Shown here piece after piece: positions 25,663 through 33,545 of a DNA stretch of 34,341 bases. This DNA comes from SAR324 cluster bacterium. GTDB lineage: Bacteria; SAR324; NAC60-12. The stretch lies in NCBI GenBank assembly GCA_028281495.1, contig JANQJU010000021.1, positions 1-34,341 on the forward strand, read 5' to 3'. The stretch's first letter is position 1. Every line of letters starts with the position of its first letter. The translations under genes and the position numbers were made by a program. The notes beneath the pieces were generated by a model. The model saw only the letters and a program-made list of their open reading frames with translations. It was not told the origin of the DNA and did not search any database.

Positions 25663-25738
25663 GTCGCGAATCCCCGTGTGGGGTTATGAGATACTTCTTT
25701 TAGTATCCAGGTTCCGAATCCCCTGTGAGGGGTAGACG
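25663..25738 (+). CRISPR. Degenerate two-repeat mini-array with 20-nt pseudo-spacer
   Basis: Pseudo-repeat 1 (25663-25690) matches the array repeat at 24 of 28 positions, keeps the CCCC...GGGG stem and the whole TTATGAG 3' handle, and differs at positions 3, 4, 14 and 17. The 20-nt pseudo-spacer ATACTTCTTTTAGTATCCAG is at 25691-25710. Pseudo-repeat 2 (25711-25738) keeps the first 13 bases and the stem but has a 5-nt loop (TGTGA) and a diverged tail. Orientation is that of the main array and the cas genes. Processing by Cas6 would give a short crRNA-like RNA with a normal 5' handle. Known relatives in concept are CreR and CreA RNAs of other type I systems. The pseudo-spacer matches the upstream promoter and not, as far as I can see, anything else in the window. 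Confidence 0.8.
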
Positions 25739-25769
25739 TTCAATTCATTTTCGCCAGTAGGAGAAAATT

Positions 25770-25922
25770 ATGGATGACCAAACCAGCGTAATCACTCAAC
25801 TCAAAACCTATGTGCACAATTTGAGGCGTGAAAATGCAGTGCTACGACGTGAAAACTCAATTCTACAGCAGACTATTAAAGAAAAAAACAGGAAAATCAA
25901 TGGGTTAAAAGAGTTAATTTAA
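25770..25922 (+). CDS. Small leucine-zipper protein next to the mini-array
   Basis: A 50-codon gene with GTAGGAG nine bases upstream, 31 bp after pseudo-repeat 2 and followed by a terminator. Almost the whole protein is a regular coiled coil: d-positions L11, L18, L25, L32, (K39), L46 and a-positions I8, V15, N22, N29, I36, I43. Asn at two a-positions is typical of parallel dimers. There is no basic DNA-binding stretch before the zipper, no cysteine and no membrane helix, so it is a dimeric scaffold or inhibitor-like peptide rather than a bZIP. I recognise no family. Its place in the transcript suggests it is controlled by the mini-array. Confidence 0.65.
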   Translation: MDDQTSVITQLKTYVHNLRRENAVLRRENSILQQTIKEKNRKINGLKELI

Positions 25923-25944
25923 TTTCTTATCCAATCGCGAGTGT

Positions 25945-25986
25945 AATTGAGGGAAATTTAATTTTAAGTTTTCCCTCAATTCTTTT
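25945..25986 (+). terminator. Intrinsic terminator between zipper gene and cas6
   Basis: AATTGAGGGAAA (25945-25956) pairs perfectly with TTTCCCTCAATT (25970-25981) around a 13-nt AT-rich loop, and CTTTT follows. It begins 22 bp after the zipper gene stop. It should end most transcripts from the 25580 promoter before the cas operon. Confidence 0.7.
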
Positions 25987-26075
25987 GCGACATTATTTGT
26001 CGTATGACTCAGCTACATTAGTGATCAACTCCTGTTGAGGATTAGACTTGTCGTTGTTAGCTCAACTTGATGTGC

Positions 26076-26105
26076 TTGAAACCTTACGGAATTCCTTTCT
26101 ATTAG
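26076..26105 (+). promoter_or_regulatory. Candidate promoter of the cas operon
   Basis: TTGAAA (26076-26081), an 18-bp spacer and TATTAG (26100-26105) give a moderate sigma70 match 31 bp before the cas6 ATG. The terminator upstream makes a separate promoter likely, but this one is only the best candidate by eye. Confidence 0.35.
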
Positions 26106-26136
26106 TTTGATTAACTCTATTTCAGGAGGTGCGTGT

Positions 26137-26865
26137 ATGTATCGTGTGAGGCTGCAATTGCCTGAGAAGGAGGTGGCGCAATATCGCCATCTGGACTTGA
26201 TTCATGATGCGTTGGTTCAAGCTTGGCTGACGGCGGGAGCTGCCTCGGAGGAGGTGGTTGGCATGGATGCATTGCCCTGGACATTTGCTGTGTTGGGATA
26301 TCATCGAAAGCATCAGGGCTTTGCTCACTCGGTGGTGGTTTCCACTCCGTCTGAAAAGCTAACGAAATGTCTTCAGCAATTCGATCCACAATCGGTGCGT
26401 TATGCCCGAGCACAATATGGGGAATTGTTGGACTTCAGCAATGCGTCCATCCTTCCTGAACCGGACCCCATATTGCCAGGAATCCAAATGTTGGGGATGG
26501 TGTGTTTGTCCCCCATTGCGGTGAGTCGTCCTGGTTCGAGACCCAAACGTTGGGAGACTGATATATCCCAAGTGGATCTGTCAGCGGTTGCCAATAAACG
26601 ACTGTCTCGCATCGCAGGACGTTCCGTCACATTGAAGGTGCAACCGGATTCGTTGTTTGTGATGGCCAACCCCCAACATTCGGTTTTGGTTCAAGACAAA
26701 CTTCGCCCCAAAGGGAAAGGAGGTTATGTGCTCGGTATGGAAGCACCAATCGTGGCAGCCGGAAGCGAAGCCGATTTGCGATTGTTGTGGTACGCCGGAA
26801 TTGGGGAGAAAACCCGCAATGGTTTCGGCTGTTTAGGACTTCTTGACGAAGGAGTGGGCCGATGA
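26137..26865 (+). CDS. cas6: CRISPR RNA endoribonuclease Cas6
   Basis: A 242-residue RNase that cuts pre-crRNA within each repeat. The start is ATG 26137, six bases after a perfect AGGAGGT; an in-frame ATG at 26107 precedes that signal and is unlikely. The C-terminal glycine-rich loop (GIGEKTRNGFGCLGL, about residues 221-235) is the family signature. It overlaps cas10d by ATGA, so translation is coupled. Placing cas6 first is unlike the common I-D order, where it follows csc1. With a CCCC-ATGC-GGGG stem in the repeat, cutting at the stem base would leave a 7-8-nt handle ending ATGAG. Confidence 0.85.
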   Translation: MYRVRLQLPEKEVAQYRHLDLIHDALVQAWLTAGAASEEVVGMDALPWTFAVLGYHRKHQGFAHSVVVSTPSEKLTKCLQQFDPQSVRYARAQYGELLDFSNASILPEPDPILPGIQMLGMVCLSPIAVSRPGSRPKRWETDISQVDLSAVANKRLSRIAGRSVTLKVQPDSLFVMANPQHSVLVQDKLRPKGKGGYVLGMEAPIVAAGSEADLRLLWYAGIGEKTRNGFGCLGLLDEGVGR

Positions 26866-29768
26866 CACCCCAACATAAACCTAGCCTCCATGAAACGATT
26901 GAAATCGTTGAACAAGAGTACAGTGCCTTCTTGGACCAGGTGGTTGGTCAACACGTCCTTCAAGAACGCACTCGCTCCTTACAAGAACGGGAACAAAAGC
27001 AAATTGACAAAGGCACTCATGTGGATGTGCGTGTGGTGAAGCTGATGTCGATCAGTGGTAAGGGAGGTGCTCATCCAGCCCCCGACCGTCAGCACCAATT
27101 CTCCGCTTATACCAATGTGACTTTGTTGGACCATCTTCTCTCAGTGGTTCGGGGTGCGATGACTGTAGCGGCCTATCACTGGTGTTATCTATGGTCTCAA
27201 CATCCTGAAAGTGAGGCACTCCCAGAAGACCGTTTGCGTCAGCGTTTGAGGACCATTGCAGCAATTGGCTTCCTGCACGATCTCGATAAAATAGAACAAC
27301 TCGAACGTGATACTTCCCTCACCTTAGACCAAGTGGAGTATGCGTTAACACGCTATGGATTGATTCCCTTCTTGCAATCTGATGCCCCCCCTTTAACGCC
27401 CTCGCAGATCCGCTATTTGATTGCTGAAGCAGAAGCCACGCAATCCAATCGCTATCCTTTGGATAAAGACCTCCCCAAAGTGAGCAAAGCTGACATGGCG
27501 TATGTGGCCTTGGCCGACAAGTTGGACGGTCTTTGGTTGTCATCGGCCCCCTTAGAAGAGCGAATCCGGCGCATCCGACAACGGATCCAACGCATGGATT
27601 CAATGGACGCTGATTGGTTCCCAGCCCTCCATGTCGTGGATATATTCGACCCTCACCATCCGTTCCTGTTGGATGGTCTCCAGTCCGAAATTTCCTGGAG
27701 TTGCGTGAGTTTAACGGGTCTGCCCCCGCTCATCGAAACCCATCATGATGGCCGCTTGATCATGCTGATCCACCAAGATCAGTCTCAAGAAGTGATCGAA
27801 GAGGCCTTGGACGCCTTCATTGAATCCCTGCCCTTCCAATTGGAACTCACGGTTTCCAATCGAGGTGTACCGGAGTTACGCAATGGCCGTCCTAGTCATC
27901 GGAGCTTGACCCAAAAATTCTTACCCAAATTGGAACCTGGGAAATTGAGTGACCTGTTTCGCGTGAAAGCCGATTTGCGCGAAATTGTCACGGCTCCGTT
28001 GGATTCCCTGTTGCGTCCGTGGGATCTTGCCCCCCGATGGCCTAAAAACTTTGGACAGTTGGCTTCCCTATTTGCCCAGCCGGAAACGTTATCGAACAAT
28101 GCCTTAGATGCCCTCCGAACCGCAGCACACCTCGCCCTCCTACTGAACCTGAAAGTCCCCGCTAAACCCAAAGACGGCATTCCTACCAGCGAGATTCGAG
28201 AACAAGAACTGTTGAATATTTTACCGGAAGCACCTCCCGAATGGATCACTTCGATTGCAGACCCGGCTTCCCGACGAACAATGACGGCTCTTTGGTGTTG
28301 GTCACTCACCGGGTCCCACCCAGAGGTGATGGAGCATATCTGGGGAGAAACCGGTTTATTGCAACGTTGGTTGGAAGGCGACAGCCAACGTCCAGGATTT
28401 CAACGTTTTTTTGCGGGAGACGGTGCGTTCATCTGCGAACAAGTTCGAGAGCATTTCCAACAACTGCTGTCTCAGAAACAACGAGTGGTCACAAACGAGG
28501 ATGCCTCGCACCATTGCCTGTTCACCAATGAACCGGTGGGGCTTTCTAAATTCGAAAAAGCCTGGGGGTTGTACGAAGTGAAAGTATCGGCTTTTTCGGG
28601 TCGGGACGGTCGACTCGAAACCGTGACTTCAGAACAGAGCGACACCCACATTGGTCCCGTTTCTATTGCTGAACACAAACTGCGGATGGCAAAGCATCCG
28701 GGTGGCAAAACCTCCGGTGTCCCCACGTTGATTTCCTCACCATCAACCGTTGGACTTTTTGGTGGGTTGAATTTGAAGAATTCACTTGGCGCATACTCCA
28801 TGTATGACCTCAGCCGTCAGGAGATTAAAAAAGGGCAGATTTACACAGGCAATGAGATCTACCGGGGTCGGTACCGCCTCGCTCGTTATGAACGGCTTTC
28901 CGAAAAGCTAGCGGATCAAATTGTCGAGTTGCAGCTTTTGATAAAAGCCTGCCTGCGCTTGGGACGACCGTTTCATTTGTTCCGAGGTCTACCAGTGCCA
29001 GTGAGAGATTTTTTCTATTACGATGCCATGCCTCGAATTCTGCAACAGATTGTCGGCGGCAATCGATTTCGCTTGGAAGAACTTCCGGGAGCTTTGAATC
29101 GCCTGAACATGGCTCACACCCTGATGGAAGCCCCTGGTTTGGGTTATGAGGTAGTACGACTGTATGCCAATCCCAGCACTCGATTTCAGGCAATTTGCGT
29201 CGCCTGGGTACACTTTCATCAGTTGGAAGGCACTCAAGCAAAATTTTATCATTCCGTGCTGCTAGAGTTGCAGCGACATTATTCAACCCATTTACAAGAG
29301 GGACTCATGAGTGAATCCGATGAACCGTTAGTCCGAATGGGCCAAGCGGCCGCAACCATCCAACAGTTTCCTCGTTCGGGCGGGAACAATGCTGAATTGT
29401 TGGTGTTCAATCTCGCCTTTGGTGCCGCCATCGACGCCCGGAAGGCTGGCGTGGGGACTCCGGTCTCTTTGGTTTATGCCGTGGCAGATGCGCTTCGTTA
29501 CAAACTGGAAAAAGGCAAAGCCGAAGGTCCCATTCACACACTCGACGACCGTTGCTTAGCCTTTGCTCAGGTTTTTATTGACGAGGTTTGGAACGGTGTG
29601 TGCCAAGGCCGTCCCCCCAAACAGGCAAAAAAAAGAACGTTAGGTGGTATCTACCGCATGGCCTTTGTTCAAACTTGGCGGCAACGATTTGCAGAAATCA
29701 AAGCCAAAAAAGCTGCTCAAGCCGAAAAAGCCGCTCAAGGCAATCCACCTCCATCTGAAAACCCATAA
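26862..29768 (+). CDS. cas10d: Cas10d (Csc3), large subunit with HD nuclease of type I-D
   Basis: A 968-residue large subunit of the type I-D interference complex. The N-terminal HD domain shows H91 (LLDHLLSV) and H139-D140 (IGFLHDLDKIEQ), where target cutting is expected, since the Cas3 protein of this locus has no HD domain. No GGDD cyclase motif is seen, consistent with Cas10d not making cyclic oligoadenylates. The C-terminal 150 residues are helical and contain an internal start for Cas11d (separate entry). The tail is Lys/Ala-rich. Its ATG overlaps the cas6 stop. Confidence 0.88.
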   Translation: MTPQHKPSLHETIEIVEQEYSAFLDQVVGQHVLQERTRSLQEREQKQIDKGTHVDVRVVKLMSISGKGGAHPAPDRQHQFSAYTNVTLLDHLLSVVRGAMTVAAYHWCYLWSQHPESEALPEDRLRQRLRTIAAIGFLHDLDKIEQLERDTSLTLDQVEYALTRYGLIPFLQSDAPPLTPSQIRYLIAEAEATQSNRYPLDKDLPKVSKADMAYVALADKLDGLWLSSAPLEERIRRIRQRIQRMDSMDADWFPALHVVDIFDPHHPFLLDGLQSEISWSCVSLTGLPPLIETHHDGRLIMLIHQDQSQEVIEEALDAFIESLPFQLELTVSNRGVPELRNGRPSHRSLTQKFLPKLEPGKLSDLFRVKADLREIVTAPLDSLLRPWDLAPRWPKNFGQLASLFAQPETLSNNALDALRTAAHLALLLNLKVPAKPKDGIPTSEIREQELLNILPEAPPEWITSIADPASRRTMTALWCWSLTGSHPEVMEHIWGETGLLQRWLEGDSQRPGFQRFFAGDGAFICEQVREHFQQLLSQKQRVVTNEDASHHCLFTNEPVGLSKFEKAWGLYEVKVSAFSGRDGRLETVTSEQSDTHIGPVSIAEHKLRMAKHPGGKTSGVPTLISSPSTVGLFGGLNLKNSLGAYSMYDLSRQEIKKGQIYTGNEIYRGRYRLARYERLSEKLADQIVELQLLIKACLRLGRPFHLFRGLPVPVRDFFYYDAMPRILQQIVGGNRFRLEELPGALNRLNMAHTLMEAPGLGYEVVRLYANPSTRFQAICVAWVHFHQLEGTQAKFYHSVLLELQRHYSTHLQEGLMSESDEPLVRMGQAAATIQQFPRSGGNNAELLVFNLAFGAAIDARKAGVGTPVSLVYAVADALRYKLEKGKAEGPIHTLDDRCLAFAQVFIDEVWNGVCQGRPPKQAKKRTLGGIYRMAFVQTWRQRFAEIKAKKAAQAEKAAQGNPPPSENP
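29307..29768 (+). CDS. cas11d: Putative Cas11d small subunit, internal in-frame start in cas10d
   Basis: ATG 29307 is in frame with cas10d (codon 816) and is preceded by GAGGGA with three bases between, a usable Shine-Dalgarno. It would give a 153-residue helical protein (MSESDEPLVRMGQAAATIQQ...) identical to the Cas10d C-terminus. Type I-D complexes studied elsewhere use a small subunit made exactly this way, so the position and size fit. Expression here is inferred. Confidence 0.55.
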   Translation: MSESDEPLVRMGQAAATIQQFPRSGGNNAELLVFNLAFGAAIDARKAGVGTPVSLVYAVADALRYKLEKGKAEGPIHTLDDRCLAFAQVFIDEVWNGVCQGRPPKQAKKRTLGGIYRMAFVQTWRQRFAEIKAKKAAQAEKAAQGNPPPSENP

Positions 29769-29861
29769 CCTCGATTATTTTATCCATGCGGACCGACACG
29801 ATGGAAGATCTCATCGTTGTTTGGATCGTGATATCATCCAACCATGATTCCAGGAGACCTG

Positions 29862-30911
29862 ATGCAAGCGATTCTTCCTTATTTGAGCAGTTTGACCACT
29901 CTGGTGCAGGAAAGCGCCAAAGACGATAAAAATGTGTATGTCCATCCCGCGTTTAAAAATTTGGGGGCGGTCAGTATGGTGTTGATTCGAGAAGCGATTG
30001 GCCCTGTGATTTTTCGCAATGCAGAGCAGGAAATCACCGATATCGAAATCGAACACGAAGTGCATGTGAGAGCAGTGCCCAACAAGTTCAAATTCATCGA
30101 ACGCAACCGAGGCCTGCAAATCCTGCGCTATTTTGGCACCGGAGGCCGCCTCCCCCAGAACAAAACCGTGTTCCGAAAAGGTCAAAAAATTTCAGAAGTG
30201 TATGACCTCAATACCCTCGTATTTGGGGATTCTGCCATGCAGGAAGCACGGGTGCTTTCGGTGAAAGCGGCCGTGAATTATTCCGACGCTTTGAGCATTC
30301 AGCCCAAAGAGTATTGTGTGGATGAAACCTTCCACAACCGAGCCTTCGAAGACGGCACTTTATTTGATGCCACTGAAAAGAAAAATTCTGACAACCTGTT
30401 CAACCGACACTTCATTGAACCAGGAACTTTGATGGTGCAGGTGCTTTCCACCCGTGGCAAGGTGTTGCCCCCGGAAGGCCTGGATCACTTATTATTGTGC
30501 ATCGGATTTGCTGGGGCTTATGGGGGACAAACCTCCATCACCGGAACAAATATTCGAACCCATGTGGTCGGAGTGTATGCCGATCAGTTTGAACAAGCGG
30601 AATCGTCTCCCTATGAACTGATTCGGCAGCTCCGACAACAAAAACTCTCGGAAACCGATCAACGTTCGGTGGAAACGGTGAAATCTCATCTTCACAAAAT
30701 TATGACGGTCTCTTCTCCTGAAACCTCCACCCCATCAGCGGATGTAGAAAGCTCCCAACGTGCTAAACATGCGGCTTGTGTCTCCGGGAACGAAGCTCAC
30801 ACGTACCTACAAAATTTGATGCAAAAGTTCGATCAAGACGAGTTGCGCCCACAGTACCAAGAGGCTCAGGAGAAGGTGGGTAATTTGTTTGTTCAATGGT
30901 TTGGCAAATAG
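29862..30911 (+). CDS. csc2: Csc2 (Cas7d), crRNA backbone subunit
   Basis: A 349-residue Cas7-family protein that polymerises along the crRNA spacer in the type I-D complex. Family-like segments include VYVHPAFKNLGAVSMVLIRE, LRYFGTGGRLPQNKTVFRKG, YSDALSIQPKEYCVDETFHN and the Gly-rich GFAGAYGGQTSITGTNIRTH. ATG 29862 is chosen because AGGAGA lies four bases before it; the ATG at 29844 lacks a site. It is separated by 93 bp from cas10d and followed by csc1 after 7 bp. Confidence 0.9.
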   Translation: MQAILPYLSSLTTLVQESAKDDKNVYVHPAFKNLGAVSMVLIREAIGPVIFRNAEQEITDIEIEHEVHVRAVPNKFKFIERNRGLQILRYFGTGGRLPQNKTVFRKGQKISEVYDLNTLVFGDSAMQEARVLSVKAAVNYSDALSIQPKEYCVDETFHNRAFEDGTLFDATEKKNSDNLFNRHFIEPGTLMVQVLSTRGKVLPPEGLDHLLLCIGFAGAYGGQTSITGTNIRTHVVGVYADQFEQAESSPYELIRQLRQQKLSETDQRSVETVKSHLHKIMTVSSPETSTPSADVESSQRAKHAACVSGNEAHTYLQNLMQKFDQDELRPQYQEAQEKVGNLFVQWFGK

Positions 30912-30918
30912 GAGGTCT

Positions 30919-31560
30919 ATGCAACTCATCGGAATGCAGGCCACCACACTGACCCCATTCGCTTACCACAGCCTGATGGTACAGAACGGAACGGCCACTC
31001 TCCCGGAATTGATCAGCGACCACGCCATTGCATTCGGATTGGCAGGGACGTTGGGGCTGCTTTCTTCTGCCGGGGCCTTACCAACTCAGAAAAACTATCG
31101 TCAACACTTAACCGCAATGCCGTATCGCTGTTCGGTGTTCCGCACCGAGGATCCTCGGTTGTTGTCTCCCTTGATCCGTCGGCTCAATTTGGATGCCGAA
31201 GCTGGATACAAAGAAAAAATCGATAACGTCGCTCGGAAGGGGAATCTGAAAACTTTCTTTTCCACCCAAGAAGTGCCACAGGGCCAAACCTTCACGGGCC
31301 TGCTGTTCGGTTGGGATGATTTTGACCCCTTTGCCCACTATGGACGCGATCACTTTGTCATCCGCATCGGCTTGCATCGCAATGGCATGGTTCGGTTGGA
31401 AAAAACAGAGGTGCCGCAGGTGTGTCTCAACGTTTCCACCGCAGCCTTATTTGGCCGGGGTGCGTCGCTTTCGGTAGGACGGTATCTGCTGCACAATTTG
31501 CAGTTGACTCCACCGATGCCACCCGAAATGGCAGGAAAGGAGGTGGCCACATGGCAGTGA
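30919..31560 (+). CDS. csc1: Csc1 (Cas5d-type), crRNA 5'-handle-binding subunit of type I-D
   Basis: A 213-residue protein starting at ATG 30919 just after AGGAGGT (short spacing); a frame start at 30889 would lie inside csc2. The beta-rich sequence (MQLIGMQATTLTPFAYHSLM ... FTGLLFGWDDFDPFAHYG ... RLEKTEVPQVCLNVSTAALF) fits Csc1, the Cas5-like subunit that caps the 5' handle and takes part in PAM recognition. It overlaps the cas3 start by ten bases. Confidence 0.85.
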   Translation: MQLIGMQATTLTPFAYHSLMVQNGTATLPELISDHAIAFGLAGTLGLLSSAGALPTQKNYRQHLTAMPYRCSVFRTEDPRLLSPLIRRLNLDAEAGYKEKIDNVARKGNLKTFFSTQEVPQGQTFTGLLFGWDDFDPFAHYGRDHFVIRIGLHRNGMVRLEKTEVPQVCLNVSTAALFGRGASLSVGRYLLHNLQLTPPMPPEMAGKEVATWQ

Positions 31561-33545
31561 AGGTAGCCAAACATTATGTCGGTTCACTTCCTGGAATTGG
31601 ATTGTCACAGTTTCAGCAGGATTTGTTATCCGATGCCGCCCCCGTCAGGATTGCCGACGCCCCGACCGGAACGGGAAAAAGCTATGCGTTCCAAATGGCC
31701 ATGCAGTCGTCAAAGCGTATCTTGTTCATTGTCCCCACCAAACGTTTAGCCCAAAATTTAGCCGGAAGCTTGGTAGACGACCTGATCCACAACGATTGGC
31801 CTCCTCAAAAAGCCCAACGTGCGGTTGAAATCTGGAGTGGTGACGAAACCCAACGCTTGCGGGAAGCCGGCATGGTGAATGTGCAAGCTCACCGGCTTCG
31901 TCAATTCACGGTGCTGGACCAATTGAGCGATACCGGTGAAATGATCTTTGCCATTCCCGAGTCGCTGAGTTACTTGCTGCTGCGTGATCGGAAAGATACG
32001 GGAGTCTCAGGAAAGACCATCCTCGACTTGATGACAGACTTCGAACACATTGTATTTGATGAATTCCACACCATCGATCCACGAGGATTTGGATTGGCCG
32101 CTGCTTTATCGATCCTAGCGGCCCGACGCACGGGAGTGCGAGCGAAGGTGAGCTTTCTTTCGGCCACTCCGCTGCGATTGCGTCCTGTGCTGGAAAAGTT
32201 GGGAATTCCTTCGGATGCCATCCATGAATTGAAGGAAACGGTGGGACCACAACAACATGAAACCGACCGAGCGATTCACGGAGACGTTCGATTGCATTTG
32301 TCGGATGCTCCCCGGTTGGTCGATGTGCTGGAGTCCCAATCCGAACGAATCCAAGCCTATTTGCAACGCGATCCAAACCATCAGATGGTGGTGATTTACG
32401 ACCGTTTGGATGAACTGAAACGCCAGCAACCCGCGTGGCAAGCCTTGGTGTCGCAGTGGCAGATTCCCGAAGAGAAAGTTTTGGTGATCAATAGCCTGGA
32501 CGATAGCGGACGGCAATCGGAAACAAACGAAGGTTTTGCGTCTGGCCGGAAGCACTCACCGGATGATTTTTCCATAATTTTCGCCACCGCAAGCGTGGAA
32601 ATGGGGGTGACGTTTCGAAAAGGGGACCTCCTGTTCATGGAGCCAGGATTTGCACCGATGAACTTTGTTCAACGTTACGGACGCTGCGCTCGCAAAGGGG
32701 CGGATGGCGATGTGTTCGTTCGGGTGGATCCCGCCTCACCTTTTTCCAATCCTTGGATTCGTGATTGGGTGGAATGGTATCGTTGTCACGACGGCCAATC
32801 GGTCACCATTCATGATCTGACGAAGTGCCTCAGCAGCCCCGTCGACAAAGCGTATCGCGATGTGGATGCGGAGGCCGATCTCGACACTTTTGGTGAATTC
32901 CCTCTCCGCTCGGCCTACTGTGCAGGACTTTACTGGAATGCCCTCAAAGCTCACTGGAGTTTGGGAGGCCATCGCTTCCAGGAAATTCAGCCCTTCACCC
33001 CCAAAACGGCCAAACACATTTGGACGTTGCTGCAAAAAGTCCGAAAAATGGAATCGGACCGCCAACTGGGAACAGCCGCCAAAATCTGGTGCGACCGCTT
33101 TGAAGCCCAGGCGTTCACACTGCGTGACATTGGCAAACGGATCCGGGTGATTGAATCGGAAGGCAATGTGCGTTCGGCCAGCCTCACTTGGTTGCAACGC
33201 TCCACCGAAGTTTTGAACCGTGGCCAGGCGGGCCACGATAAAGAAGGCGATTTTGTGAAGATTCCTGGCGTTCTGGAAGACTACCTGCTGCCAGAAAATC
33301 GGCGGGTCAGCGTGCAATACCAAGCCCTGCTCCCTCATCGGCAAGACACCTGCTGTCTCAAATCCAACGAAGACCTGGTGAGAGCCTGGAACGATTGTCT
33401 CGAAGACAATCGTGGTGGCCTCAACCGCAAGGCTTGGAAACAATATCGATCCAGCATGGAAGCCGCTCAACAATTAACTCGATACACCGGCTTGGTCGTA
33501 TGCGATGACGAAGATTTTGAGATAGGTGCTCACTATGTCATCTAG
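31551..33545 (+). CDS. cas3: Cas3' helicase (type I-D, no HD domain)
   Basis: A 664-residue superfamily 2 helicase that unwinds and translocates on target DNA. Motifs: APTGTGKS (37-44), VPTKRLAQNL (61-70), DEFH (170-173), SATPLR (204-209), IIFATASVEMGVTF (342-355) and QRYGRCAR (374-381). No HD nuclease domain is present, as in I-D loci, where Cas10d carries it. The correct start is ATG 31551, preceded by AAAGGAGGT; the long open frame from 31422 runs back inside csc1. It ends 144 bp before the array. Confidence 0.9.
   Translation: MAVKVAKHYVGSLPGIGLSQFQQDLLSDAAPVRIADAPTGTGKSYAFQMAMQSSKRILFIVPTKRLAQNLAGSLVDDLIHNDWPPQKAQRAVEIWSGDETQRLREAGMVNVQAHRLRQFTVLDQLSDTGEMIFAIPESLSYLLLRDRKDTGVSGKTILDLMTDFEHIVFDEFHTIDPRGFGLAAALSILAARRTGVRAKVSFLSATPLRLRPVLEKLGIPSDAIHELKETVGPQQHETDRAIHGDVRLHLSDAPRLVDVLESQSERIQAYLQRDPNHQMVVIYDRLDELKRQQPAWQALVSQWQIPEEKVLVINSLDDSGRQSETNEGFASGRKHSPDDFSIIFATASVEMGVTFRKGDLLFMEPGFAPMNFVQRYGRCARKGADGDVFVRVDPASPFSNPWIRDWVEWYRCHDGQSVTIHDLTKCLSSPVDKAYRDVDAEADLDTFGEFPLRSAYCAGLYWNALKAHWSLGGHRFQEIQPFTPKTAKHIWTLLQKVRKMESDRQLGTAAKIWCDRFEAQAFTLRDIGKRIRVIESEGNVRSASLTWLQRSTEVLNRGQAGHDKEGDFVKIPGVLEDYLLPENRRVSVQYQALLPHRQDTCCLKSNEDLVRAWNDCLEDNRGGLNRKAWKQYRSSMEAAQQLTRYTGLVVCDDEDFEIGAHYVI

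Noticed and set aside
26091..26110. Weak resemblance of the pseudo-spacer to the candidate cas6 promoter
   Set aside because: About 10 of 12 bases match in the middle, but the first four (seed) positions all mismatch, so effector binding is not expected.
32736..33473. 245-residue minus-strand frame
   Set aside because: Antisense to the cas3 helicase gene; no independent evidence.
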